Part shown: piece by piece, positions 13,945 to 21,656 of the stretch
Numbering within the stretch: position 1 is the first letter of the stretch
Layout: each line of letters starts with the position of its first letter
Source of the DNA: an uncultured Bacteroidia bacterium
GTDB taxonomy: Bacteria > Bacteroidota > Bacteroidia > Bacteroidales > UBA932
Direction: 5' to 3'
Assembly (NCBI GenBank): GCA_902767355.1
Contig: CACXHG010000060.1
Span: forward strand, 1-22,565
DNA: 22,565 nucleotides
Notes under the pieces: model-generated
The model's database searches: none
What the model was told of the DNA's origin: nothing
What the model saw: the letters and a program-made list of their open reading frames with translations, nothing else
Made by a program: the position numbers and the translations under genes

Positions 13945-15372
13945 ATGAAAGCCGTGCGTGGGAGCACAGCGCTATATATCTGTGCCGGTCTGCTTGTGGC
14001 CGGCACAGTTTTGCAATTGTTGCTCGGCAGCATTCCTGCCGGGCTTATGGCCATGCCCTCCGGCGCCATTCTGGCCGCCGTGTATGTCTATCTTCTGATA
14101 GGACTCTTTATAATGCGCGACCGCCTGGGAGCATTCGCTTTCTTTACGGACAGGGCTGTCTGCATAAGTTCCATGGCTTCGGCCCTGGCGGTGGTCATCA
14201 TATTCGGCCTGACGCGTCAGGATCCCGCCCGGGGCGGTCTGGTCGGCGCACTTGGCTTCAGCGATATGCGTCACAGCTGGATCTTTGTGCTGGTCATGTT
14301 CTATTTTATGACCTCCACCGGTCTGGCGGCGATGGAGTCGTTTACCCACCTCAAATGGAGCAAGCTGCCATCTTTGCTGGGCCATCTGTGCCTGTTTGTG
14401 ATAATGATCTGCTCTTTTTTCGGCGGCGGAGACCGTCGCAGCTTCAGATTTACGGCGGTCAAGGACACCCCGGTCATGGCCGAGGATATGCCCTTCGCCC
14501 TTGTCTTGAGGGAAGGCCATCTGGAGGATTACCCCCCGATGAACTATGTTTCCCAGGTGGATGTAATGCAGCGCGGCGGCCTGGAGCGCCACAGCGTGAG
14601 CGTCAACCATCCCATCAAGAAGGGCCGCTGGTATATCTATCAGTCCGGCTTTGAAGGCGAGGACAACAGCGTGAGCGTGCTGCAGGCAGAGCGAGACCGC
14701 TGGTGGCCGATATCGGCGGTGGCCCTGTGGGGCCTGCTGCTCGGCGGCATCGCGATGATGTTTATCGCACCGTTCAGGCGCCGTGAGACCTCTCCGGCGG
14801 CGGGGGAAGCTGCTGCACAGACTACGGGCCGCAGCGCCAAAGCGGGCCGTATCGCCCTGATTGTGTTTGCGGCGGCTTATGTGGTTTTCATCAGCCTCAA
14901 TTTCATAGTCCCCAATTTCTTCAACAAGCACCGTGTGGCGGCGCTCCACAGCCCGTGGTTTACCCCGCACATAGTGGCTTATATGGCTGCTTATTCCATT
15001 GTGGGCGTGGCGCTTATCTATGCCATCTACCTTTGGATAAAGCATGGGGGAGACAACATCCCCGACCGCAATATGCGCACTGTGGACATCCTTACGCGCG
15101 TTGGCTGGGGTCTGGTGACCATGGGTATGACCATGGGCGCCCTCTGGGCCAAGGCGGCCTGGGGCGACTGGTGGGCCTGGGATCCCAAGGAGACCTGGGC
15201 GCTGGCCACATTCCTGGGCTACCTGCTTTACCTGCACATACGCCGGCTGTATCCCAAAGAGAAATTCTGGGCGCTCTGCTCGCTCGTGTTCGCCTTCCTG
15301 CTGCTGCAGATGTGCTGGTACGGAGTCAATTATCTGCCTGCGGCCCAAGGAGCCAGCATACACATGTATTAA
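13945..15372 (+). CDS. Fused CcsB/ResB-CcsA cytochrome c haem lyase (system II)
   Basis: The 475-residue membrane protein attaches haem to CxxCH motifs outside the membrane. The first part (about 1-275) is a reduced ResB/CcsB: about five membrane segments (9-29, 40-57, 71-90, 112-130, 143-160) around and before a soluble external domain (165-252), then another at 253-275. The second part is CcsA: ALHSPW with His335, the WWD haem-binding motif WGDWWAWDPKE (406-416) and a final ASIHMY with His473, the two His being likely haem ligands. It is shorter than many fused CcsBA proteins because the ResB part is trimmed. It starts 12 bases after the TIM-barrel gene. The obvious client in the window is the tetraheme cytochrome at 10116. 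Confidence 0.9.
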   Translation: MKAVRGSTALYICAGLLVAGTVLQLLLGSIPAGLMAMPSGAILAAVYVYLLIGLFIMRDRLGAFAFFTDRAVCISSMASALAVVIIFGLTRQDPARGGLVGALGFSDMRHSWIFVLVMFYFMTSTGLAAMESFTHLKWSKLPSLLGHLCLFVIMICSFFGGGDRRSFRFTAVKDTPVMAEDMPFALVLREGHLEDYPPMNYVSQVDVMQRGGLERHSVSVNHPIKKGRWYIYQSGFEGEDNSVSVLQAERDRWWPISAVALWGLLLGGIAMMFIAPFRRRETSPAAGEAAAQTTGRSAKAGRIALIVFAAAYVVFISLNFIVPNFFNKHRVAALHSPWFTPHIVAYMAAYSIVGVALIYAIYLWIKHGGDNIPDRNMRTVDILTRVGWGLVTMGMTMGALWAKAAWGDWWAWDPKETWALATFLGYLLYLHIRRLYPKEKFWALCSLVFAFLLLQMCWYGVNYLPAAQGASIHMY

Positions 15373-15393
15373 GACGTTATAAAACAGTTTGTC

Positions 15394-16728
15394 ATGACAC
15401 AGCGTCAGAAAGAAATCTTGGATTTGGTGCACCGGGAAGTCAAACCGGCGCTGGGTTGCACCGAGCCAATAGCCGTGGCTCTGGCCGTGGCCAAGGCTGC
15501 CGAAATCATATCGGAAAACTGCCCCTGCTGCCAGGGATGGCGGATGACCACGGATTTCAAGATTGACGTGGAGGTCAGCGCCAACATTCTCAAGAACGCC
15601 ATGGGCGTGGGCATCCCCGGTACCGGGATGGTCGGCATTCCGGTGGCGGCTGCGCTCGGCGCGGTTTGCGGCGATGCCTCCTTGGGCCTGGAAGTGCTCA
15701 GTTCGCTGACCGATGCGGCTGTGGCGCGGGCCAAGCAACTTGTCTGCGCCGGCTGCGTCAAGGTCTCTGTGGCCGATACCGACCATCTGCTGTATGTTAA
15801 GGCGACGCTCTCTTTTGCCGGCGGCCTGAGTGCCAGCGCCGAGGTCGATCCCCACGCCTGCGCGATCATAGAAGACAGTCACGACAATTTCGTGGAGACC
15901 AGTTTCGCCGACAAGATTCTGATGAGTTCCGAGTCGGGCGCCGTGTCGCAAGAGGGCGGCAGCAGGGATTTGGGCCTCACTGTCAAAGAGATATATGAGT
16001 TTGCCACCACTTTGCCCTATGAGGATATAGCTTTCATCCTTGAAGACCGCACCCTCAATCTTGCCCTTGCAAAGGAGGGTCTCAGCGGCGACTGGGGCCT
16101 GCGCGTGGGCAAGGCCATACGGGAGAATCAGAAAGAGGTTTTCGGCGACGATTTCATGAGCTACGCGATGGGGCTCACCGCAGCGGCGTCCGATGCCAGG
16201 ATGGCCGGCTGCACGCTTCCGGCCATGTCCAACAGCGGCAGCGGCAACCAGGGTATAACCGTCAGCATGCCGGTCATCGCCTATGCTCTTAAATACGGGG
16301 TGGACGACGAGCGCCTTGCCCGGGCGCTGATGCTCAGCAATCTGGTCGCCATCCACATCAAGACCTATCTCGGCCGGCTGTCCGCCCTGTGCGGCTGCGT
16401 GGTGGCCTCCACCGGCAGCGCCTGCGGCATAGTTTATCTGCAGGGCGGGGGAGTGGACGCCGTTTCGGCCGCCATCAAAAACATGGCGGGCAATATCACG
16501 GGTATGGTCTGCGACGGGGCCAAGGTGGGTTGCGCCATGAAAGTGGCCTCCGGCGTGTCCTGCGCCGTTCAGTCGGCAGTGCTCGCGCTGCGCGGCACCT
16601 GCATCCCCTCTACCGACGGCATCATAGACGACGATGTGGAGAAAACCATACGCAACCTCGGCACCATCGGCAGCGTCGGCATGAAATCCACCGACCGCCT
16701 CATCCTGGACATTATGCTGTGCAAATAG
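15394..16728 (+). CDS. L-cysteine desulfidase / UPF0597 (CyuA/YhaM) family protein
   Basis: The 444-residue cytoplasmic protein matches the UPF0597 family: LGCTEPIAVALA (20-31), a glycine-rich MGVGIPGTGMVG segment, and a C-terminal part related to the serine-dehydratase alpha chain. E. coli CyuA and the Methanocaldococcus L-cysteine desulfidase are [4Fe-4S] enzymes that split cysteine into pyruvate, ammonia and sulfide. Candidate cluster ligands are Cys22, Cys333, Cys373 and Cys380; the last three have the 40- and 7-residue spacing I recall for the archaeal enzyme. Serine deamination is the alternative activity. It lies 21 bases after the CcsBA gene and seems to be the last gene of the run, since a new promoter follows. 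How it serves the cytochrome system is unclear. Confidence 0.88.
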   Translation: MTQRQKEILDLVHREVKPALGCTEPIAVALAVAKAAEIISENCPCCQGWRMTTDFKIDVEVSANILKNAMGVGIPGTGMVGIPVAAALGAVCGDASLGLEVLSSLTDAAVARAKQLVCAGCVKVSVADTDHLLYVKATLSFAGGLSASAEVDPHACAIIEDSHDNFVETSFADKILMSSESGAVSQEGGSRDLGLTVKEIYEFATTLPYEDIAFILEDRTLNLALAKEGLSGDWGLRVGKAIRENQKEVFGDDFMSYAMGLTAAASDARMAGCTLPAMSNSGSGNQGITVSMPVIAYALKYGVDDERLARALMLSNLVAIHIKTYLGRLSALCGCVVASTGSACGIVYLQGGGVDAVSAAIKNMAGNITGMVCDGAKVGCAMKVASGVSCAVQSAVLALRGTCIPSTDGIIDDDVEKTIRNLGTIGSVGMKSTDRLILDIMLCK

Positions 16729-16740
16729 GAGTTTTTTGCA

Positions 16741-16748
16741 TACCTTTG
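16741..16748 (+). promoter_or_regulatory. -7 box of the receptor-ferredoxin-reductase unit
   Basis: TACCTTTG matches TAnnTTTG. A weak -33-like TGTG at 16718-16721 lies 19 bases upstream, inside the end of the preceding gene. Transcription would begin near 16754, giving a leader of about 18 nt before the ATG at 16772. No cobalamin or other riboswitch can fit in this gap. Confidence 0.6.
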
Positions 16749-16771
16749 CAACCCCTAAATCAAGCACAGAG

Positions 16772-18682
16772 ATGAACAGGAAGGCGTTTTTTACATATAT
16801 CGCTCTGACACTGGCGGCTATCAATCCAAAAGTGTCTGCACAGGAGACATATACCATAGACAGCGTGTCGGTAACGGCGGCCAGGGTGCCGATTGCCCTG
16901 CACCAGAGCGCCCGCATAGTGACCCTGATGGACAGCGTGGCAATAGCCTCGTCGCCTGCAGAGAATGTCAACGACCTGCTCAAGTATGCCCTGGGCGTGG
17001 ATGTGCGCCAGCGCGGCGCAATGGGCATGCAGACCGACATAAGCATGCGCGGCGGCACCTACAACCAGATTGCGGTGCTACTGAACGGCATCAACATCAC
17101 CGACCCCCAGACCGGTCACAACAGCGTGGATTTCCCGGTGAACCTGACCGACATAGACCACATTGAGGTGCTGGAAGGCCCTGCGGCCCGCGTCTATGGC
17201 ACATCTTCGCTGGTGGGGGCCATCAACATAGTGACCAGGAAAAACAGCGACACTTCTGCAGCGGCCAATATCGAGGGCGGCTCATTCGGCTATGCCAATG
17301 TGAACCTGTCCGCAGCCCTCGGCGGCAAAAAGGGCAGCAACACCCTCTCGGCCGGCTACAGCCGCAGCGACGGCTTCAACCGCAACAGCGAAGGCGGCCT
17401 TAACAGCGACTTCGCCTCTTTCAAGGCTTTCTATCAGGGCCAGCACGACTTTGGCAGCCGCGACCTTCAGTGGCAGGCCGGCCTGAGCAACAAGGATTTC
17501 GGCTCCAGCACCTTCTACTCTTCTCGCTTCGACGACCAGTTCGAGCACACCTTCAAGACTTTCGCCGCCATCAAGAGCGAAGGCAAGGGCAGGCTGCACT
17601 TCACTCCGGCAATCTACTGGAACCACGGCGAAGACCGTTTCGAACTGTTCCGCGGCGCGCCTGACAAATACCCTTTCAATTACCACAAGACCAATGTTTT
17701 CGGGGCAAACCTGAACTTCCACACCGACTGGAAGTTGGGCCGCACCGCTTTTGGCGCCGAAGCCCGCCACGAGGCCATCCGCAGCACCAACCTGGGCGAA
17801 AAGCTGGAAGATCCAAGCGGCGTATATGTATGTGGGTTGGGCCGCACCGCCTATAATGTTTTTCTGGAGCACAATGTGATATTCGGCCCGCTGAGCGCTT
17901 CGGCAGGCGTCACTGCAGTTTATAACACGGGCAACAAGGAGGGCGTGAAGTTCTTCCCCGGGGCGGATGTCAGCCTCCGGATAGGCGAGGCGATGAGACT
18001 CTACGGCTCGTGGAACACATCGTACCGCATGCCCACCTTCACGGAGCTCTACTACTCAGTGGGCGGCCACCTCGCCGATCCCAATCTGAAGGCAGAGAAG
18101 CTGCACGCGATAGAAGGCGGCGTGAAATACTCCGCCCGTGGCATACGCGCCATCGCCGCCGTTTACTACAACAAGGGCTTCGACATGATTGACTGGATCA
18201 AGGAAAAGGGCGCCGCCGACGATGCTCCCTGGACAAGCGTGAACCACACCCGCCTGAACACCTTCGGGCAGGAGCTGACCCTGCACGTGTCGCCCGCGCA
18301 GCTGCTGGTGCGCAAAGATTTCTTCCTGCAGGATGTCAGCCTCGGCTACAGCCATATCTCCCAGAGCAAAAAAGAAGATGCCGGCTGGCGCTCCATGTAT
18401 TCGATGGAATACATACGCCACAAACTCATCGCCCAGGCCGACTTTGCCATCGCCAAGGGCCTTACGGCCAATCTTTCCTGGCGCTATATAGACCGCGCCA
18501 CAGACTCCGAGCTCATAAAGCCCTACCACGTGCTGGACGCCAAGCTGTCGTACCTGCTGCGCGAGAAGTTCAACTTCTATCTCAGGGCCAACAACCTCCT
18601 CGGCCGCAGATATTTCGACTTCGGCGACATCCCCCAGCCCGGGCTTTGGCTGATGGGTGGGGCGACTTTCAGGATTTTTTAA
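16772..18682 (+). CDS. TonB-dependent outer-membrane receptor (BtuB/Cir-like size)
   Basis: The 636-residue protein imports a scarce ligand across the outer membrane using TonB energy. A signal peptide spans about 1-23 (cut near VSA-QE). The plug domain runs about 40-157, with ISMRGGTYNQIAVLLNGINI and IEVLEGPAARVYGTSSLVGAIN visible, then a beta-barrel ending in ATFRIF with terminal Phe. It lacks the N-terminal carboxypeptidase-regulatory-like domain and the length of SusC glycan receptors, so a metal chelate, cobalamin or haem is more likely than a glycan. No surface lipoprotein partner is next to it. The ATG at 16772 gives the signal peptide and lies after the -7 box; the frame is open a little further upstream. 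The NapH-NapG fusion follows after 13 bases. Confidence 0.92.
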   Translation: MNRKAFFTYIALTLAAINPKVSAQETYTIDSVSVTAARVPIALHQSARIVTLMDSVAIASSPAENVNDLLKYALGVDVRQRGAMGMQTDISMRGGTYNQIAVLLNGINITDPQTGHNSVDFPVNLTDIDHIEVLEGPAARVYGTSSLVGAINIVTRKNSDTSAAANIEGGSFGYANVNLSAALGGKKGSNTLSAGYSRSDGFNRNSEGGLNSDFASFKAFYQGQHDFGSRDLQWQAGLSNKDFGSSTFYSSRFDDQFEHTFKTFAAIKSEGKGRLHFTPAIYWNHGEDRFELFRGAPDKYPFNYHKTNVFGANLNFHTDWKLGRTAFGAEARHEAIRSTNLGEKLEDPSGVYVCGLGRTAYNVFLEHNVIFGPLSASAGVTAVYNTGNKEGVKFFPGADVSLRIGEAMRLYGSWNTSYRMPTFTELYYSVGGHLADPNLKAEKLHAIEGGVKYSARGIRAIAAVYYNKGFDMIDWIKEKGAADDAPWTSVNHTRLNTFGQELTLHVSPAQLLVRKDFFLQDVSLGYSHISQSKKEDAGWRSMYSMEYIRHKLIAQADFAIAKGLTANLSWRYIDRATDSELIKPYHVLDAKLSYLLREKFNFYLRANNLLGRRYFDFGDIPQPGLWLMGGATFRIF

Positions 18683-18695
18683 TATATTCGCGTCT

Positions 18696-20177
18696 ATGTT
18701 ACGCATTATAAGAATAATACTGGCAGCGCTGTGCTTCACTGGCATAACGCTGCTTTTTTTAGATTTTACAGGCGCTACGCACGCCCTTCTGGGCTGGCTG
18801 GCAAAGATACAGCTGCTGCCGGCCATACTTTCTGCCAACATTGTGGTGATAGCGGCCCTGCTGCTGCTCACGCTCATTTTCGGCCGTGTCTATTGCTCTG
18901 TCATCTGCCCTTTGGGCGTGATGCAGGACATCATCGCCTGGGCGGGCAAGCGCGGCAAAAAGAAAAACCGCTTCAAGTACAGCTACTCCCGTCCCAAGAC
19001 CTGGCTCAGGGTGACAATGCTGGTGATTATGGTGGCTTCCATAGTGTTCGGCATAAGCGCCGTTACAGCCCTTCTGGCGCCCTACAGCGCTTACGGCCGC
19101 ATCGCCTCCAGCTTCTTCGCCCCGCTCTATGCGCTGGTAAACAATCTGTTTGCGGCTGTTGCAGAACGCGCCGGCAGCTACGCCTTCTATCCCACCGAAG
19201 TCTGGGGCAAGGCCACCGCAGTGGTGGTGGTTGCCGCCGTAACGCTGGTGGCGCTGGCTATCCTGGCCTGGAGAAACGGCCGCACATATTGCAACACCAT
19301 CTGCCCGGTGGGCACCGTGCTTGGCTTTTTATCCAAGTTCTCCCTTTTCAGGCCGGTGATTGACACCTCCAAGTGCACCGGCTGCAAGCTGTGCGAGAAA
19401 AGTTGCAAGGCCGCCTGCATAGACATTTCCAGTCATAAGATAGACCGCAGCCGCTGCGTGGCATGTATGGATTGTATCTCTACCTGCACCCACGGCGCGC
19501 TTAAATACAAGCCGGTCTGGGCCGCGAAGAATGCCGCCGAATCTCCTGCCACAGATGCTTCCCGCCGTGCATTTCTCGCTACCGCCGGTGCATTAACCCT
19601 GGCCGCCGCCAAGGCCCGAGCGCAGGACAACACTCTGGTTAAGCAGGTTGCCCCCAAGAACAACCCGGCGCCGAAAGTGCGCCTGACGCCTCCCGGCTCG
19701 CAGAGCCACAAGAATCTGGAAAACAAGTGTATTGGCTGCCAGTTGTGCGTGCAGGCCTGTCCCGGCAACATCCTTGTGCCGTCTGCGTCCCTGGAGCATT
19801 TCATGCAGCCAGAGATGCGCTACAACGAGAACTACTGCCGCCCCGAGTGCAATCGTTGCAGCAGCGTGTGCCCCACCGGCGCCATCCGGCCCATCAGCCT
19901 GGAAGAGAAAGCCTCTACGCAGATAGGCCACGCGGTATGGTACCATTGGCTGTGCGTGCCCATGGTCGAGGGTGACAGCTGTGGCAATTGCGCCCGCCAC
20001 TGCCCGACCGGCGCCATAACCATGGTAGAGGATCAGAGTGCGGAGGGCAAGACAGTGCACGTGCCCGCCATAGACCGCGAAAAATGTATCGGCTGCGGGG
20101 CGTGCCAGAGCGTCTGCCCGACGAGGCCCGTGAGTGCCATTCAGGTTGAGGGCCACGAAGTTCACAAAGTAATTTAA
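18696..20177 (+). CDS. NapH-NapG-type fusion: membrane ferredoxin with internal twin-arginine motif
   Basis: The 493-residue protein begins as a NapH/NosR-like membrane electron carrier: four membrane segments (about 3-22, 46-63, 103-128, 172-192), two CxxxCP motifs (Cys67-Cys71 and Cys199-Cys203), then two [4Fe-4S] sites (Cys227/230/233/237 and Cys254/257/260/264). After a linker comes SRRAFLATAGALTLAAAKARA (289-309), a twin-arginine signal inside the chain. A NapG-like ferredoxin follows with four more Cys groups (345-355, 381-392, about 420-436, 464-474). In classical systems NapH and NapG are separate proteins that pass electrons from quinol to a periplasmic oxidoreductase. The ATG at 18696 opens the first membrane helix. 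The Tat-exported Fe-S reductase gene follows after 13 bases and is the likely partner. Confidence 0.9.
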   Translation: MLRIIRIILAALCFTGITLLFLDFTGATHALLGWLAKIQLLPAILSANIVVIAALLLLTLIFGRVYCSVICPLGVMQDIIAWAGKRGKKKNRFKYSYSRPKTWLRVTMLVIMVASIVFGISAVTALLAPYSAYGRIASSFFAPLYALVNNLFAAVAERAGSYAFYPTEVWGKATAVVVVAAVTLVALAILAWRNGRTYCNTICPVGTVLGFLSKFSLFRPVIDTSKCTGCKLCEKSCKAACIDISSHKIDRSRCVACMDCISTCTHGALKYKPVWAAKNAAESPATDASRRAFLATAGALTLAAAKARAQDNTLVKQVAPKNNPAPKVRLTPPGSQSHKNLENKCIGCQLCVQACPGNILVPSASLEHFMQPEMRYNENYCRPECNRCSSVCPTGAIRPISLEEKASTQIGHAVWYHWLCVPMVEGDSCGNCARHCPTGAITMVEDQSAEGKTVHVPAIDREKCIGCGACQSVCPTRPVSAIQVEGHEVHKVI

Positions 20178-20184
20178 GGAGGAT
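20176..20184 (+). promoter_or_regulatory. Strong Shine-Dalgarno site of the Fe-S aldo/keto reductase gene
   Basis: AAGGAGGAT overlaps the TAA stop of the preceding gene and lies seven bases before the ATG at 20191. Such a full anti-16S match is rare in Bacteroidota, where most genes have none, and it fixes the start codon. It suggests high or coupled translation of the reductase. Confidence 0.8.
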
Positions 20185-20190
20185 ATCGCA

Positions 20191-21531
20191 ATGAGTAATA
20201 TAGACAGAAGATCTTTCTTGAAGGCCCTCGGCCTGGCAGGCGCTGCAGCAGCCGGCGCCCAACTCGCCACGGCAGCCGGTGGGGACAGCAAGGACGCTGC
20301 CGGGCAGATGGAAATGCGCACATCCTCTACCGGCGACCGCGTTTCGCTGCTGGGCTACGGCTGTATGCGCATGCCCACCGTTGGAGGTGTGCGCGGGGCG
20401 GAAGTGGATATGGACGCCCAGATGCGCCTGATAGACTATGCCCTGGAGCACGGCGTGAACTATTTCGACACCGCGCCGGTATATACCGGAGGCAAGAGCG
20501 AAGGGATTATGGGCCAGTGCCTGAGCCGCCACAGTCGCGACAGATATTTCATCGCCACCAAGATGTCAAACGCCTGGGGCGACAGCTCCTTTGATTTTGC
20601 CCACAAGATGTATCTCAACTCCCGGGAGCAGCTCAAGACCGACTATATAGACTATTACCTGCTGCACGCTGTAGGTAGCAGCATAGAATCCTTCAACGAA
20701 CGCTTTCTGGACAATGGCCTGCTGGAGTTCCTGCTTAAAGAGCGCGAGGAGGGCCGCATCCGCAATCTGGGCTGGAGTTTCCACGGCAAGAAAGAAGTCT
20801 TTGACTATGTGGTCTCGCTCCACGAAAAATACCACTGGGACTTTGCCCAGATCCAGCACAACTACCTTGACTGGAATCACGCCAGCGGCCGCAATGTAAA
20901 CTCGTCGTATCTGTATGAAGAGCTCGCCAGCCGCGATATCCCCATGACCGTGATGGAGCCGCTGCGCGGGGGAGCGCTGGCCAATGTGCCGGAGAGCGTG
21001 TCTGCCAAGATGCTTGCCCGCAACCCTCAGGCCAGCATCGCCAGCTGGGCCTTCCGCTATGCCGGCAGCCAACCCAAGATACTGAGCGTGCTGAGCGGTA
21101 TGACTTATATGGAGCACCTGCAGGACAACATCGCCACCTACAGCATTTTTGTCCCCTGCACGCAGGAGGAGTTGGAATTCCTGGAGCGCATCGCCATAGA
21201 AATGACGGAGTTCCCGCTGATAGAGTGCACCGCCTGCAACTACTGCATGCCCTGCAAATACGGCATAGACATCCCCGGCATCTTCATGCACTACAACAAG
21301 TGCATACGCGAGGACCTTATGCCCATGTCTTCGGGCGACAAGAACTACCGCAAGCTGCGCCGCGCATTCCTGGTGGGAATGGACCGCAGCGTGAACCCCC
21401 TGCACCAGGCCAGCCACTGCATCGGCTGCGGCGACTGCATTCCCAAATGCCCGCAGACCATCAATATCCCCTCCCGCCTGCACCAGATCGACCTCTTCAC
21501 CGAAAAGCTCAAGCAGAACAAGGAGTTCTAG
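20191..21531 (+). CDS. Tat-exported aldo/keto reductase with C-terminal [4Fe-4S] motifs
   Basis: The 446-residue protein starts with a twin-arginine signal (DRRSFLKALG, 5-14, then an Ala-rich core to about 29) without a clear lipobox, so it is probably a soluble periplasmic protein. Residues about 45-330 form an aldo/keto reductase barrel with the catalytic set Asp93, Tyr98, Lys124 and His159. The C-terminus adds two cysteine groups, Cys346/349/352/355 and Cys410/413/416/420 followed by Pro, as in Fe-S aldo/keto reductases. The family reduces aldehydes and ketones with NADPH; here the clusters could take electrons from the NapH-NapG fusion encoded just upstream (13-base gap), removing the need for external NADPH. 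That coupling is inferred. The substrate is unknown. Confidence 0.92.
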   Translation: MSNIDRRSFLKALGLAGAAAAGAQLATAAGGDSKDAAGQMEMRTSSTGDRVSLLGYGCMRMPTVGGVRGAEVDMDAQMRLIDYALEHGVNYFDTAPVYTGGKSEGIMGQCLSRHSRDRYFIATKMSNAWGDSSFDFAHKMYLNSREQLKTDYIDYYLLHAVGSSIESFNERFLDNGLLEFLLKEREEGRIRNLGWSFHGKKEVFDYVVSLHEKYHWDFAQIQHNYLDWNHASGRNVNSSYLYEELASRDIPMTVMEPLRGGALANVPESVSAKMLARNPQASIASWAFRYAGSQPKILSVLSGMTYMEHLQDNIATYSIFVPCTQEELEFLERIAIEMTEFPLIECTACNYCMPCKYGIDIPGIFMHYNKCIREDLMPMSSGDKNYRKLRRAFLVGMDRSVNPLHQASHCIGCGDCIPKCPQTINIPSRLHQIDLFTEKLKQNKEF

Positions 21532-21595
21532 GGCAAAGGCTGAAAGCCAGGTGCCACAGGATGGACAACGAAGCCGGGAATCTTTCGCGCCGTTG

Positions 21596-21627
21596 TTTGC
21601 AAATGTGCTAAGATGTTTTTACATTTG
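21596..21627 (+). promoter_or_regulatory. Consensus promoter of the toxin-antitoxin pair
   Basis: TTTG at 21596-21599, a 20-base spacer, and TACATTTG at 21620-21627 give a full match to the Bacteroidota -33/-7 consensus. Transcription should begin near 21633, about 24 bases before the antitoxin ATG. Confidence 0.8.
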
Positions 21628-21629
21628 CA
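21598..21629. promoter_or_regulatory. Inverted-repeat operator over the toxin-antitoxin promoter
   Basis: TGCAAATGT (21598-21606) and ACATTTGCA (21621-21629) are perfect 9-bp inverted repeats 14 bases apart. One arm touches the -33 element and the other covers the -7 box. This is the arrangement expected for autorepression by a ribbon-helix-helix antitoxin such as RelB/DinJ, which binds inverted operator sites as a dimer of dimers. Confidence 0.65.
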
Positions 21630-21656
21630 GTACAATGTGATTAAAAATAGATCAAA

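Noticed and set aside
16700..16772. Cobalamin riboswitch before the BtuB-sized receptor
   Set aside because: Only 43 bases separate the genes and the promoter box lies within them; there is no room for the aptamer.
11719..17058. Very long minus-strand open frames (about 720 codons at 11719-13881 and 1028 codons at 13972-17058)
   Set aside because: They are antisense to well-identified genes and are kept open by GC-rich codon bias. Their translations are low in recognisable motifs and rich in Gly, Ala and His.
21565..21596. ACAACG/CGTTGT inverted repeat after the aldo/keto reductase as a terminator
   Set aside because: The 6-bp stem has a 20-base loop and no U-run; it is too weak to call.
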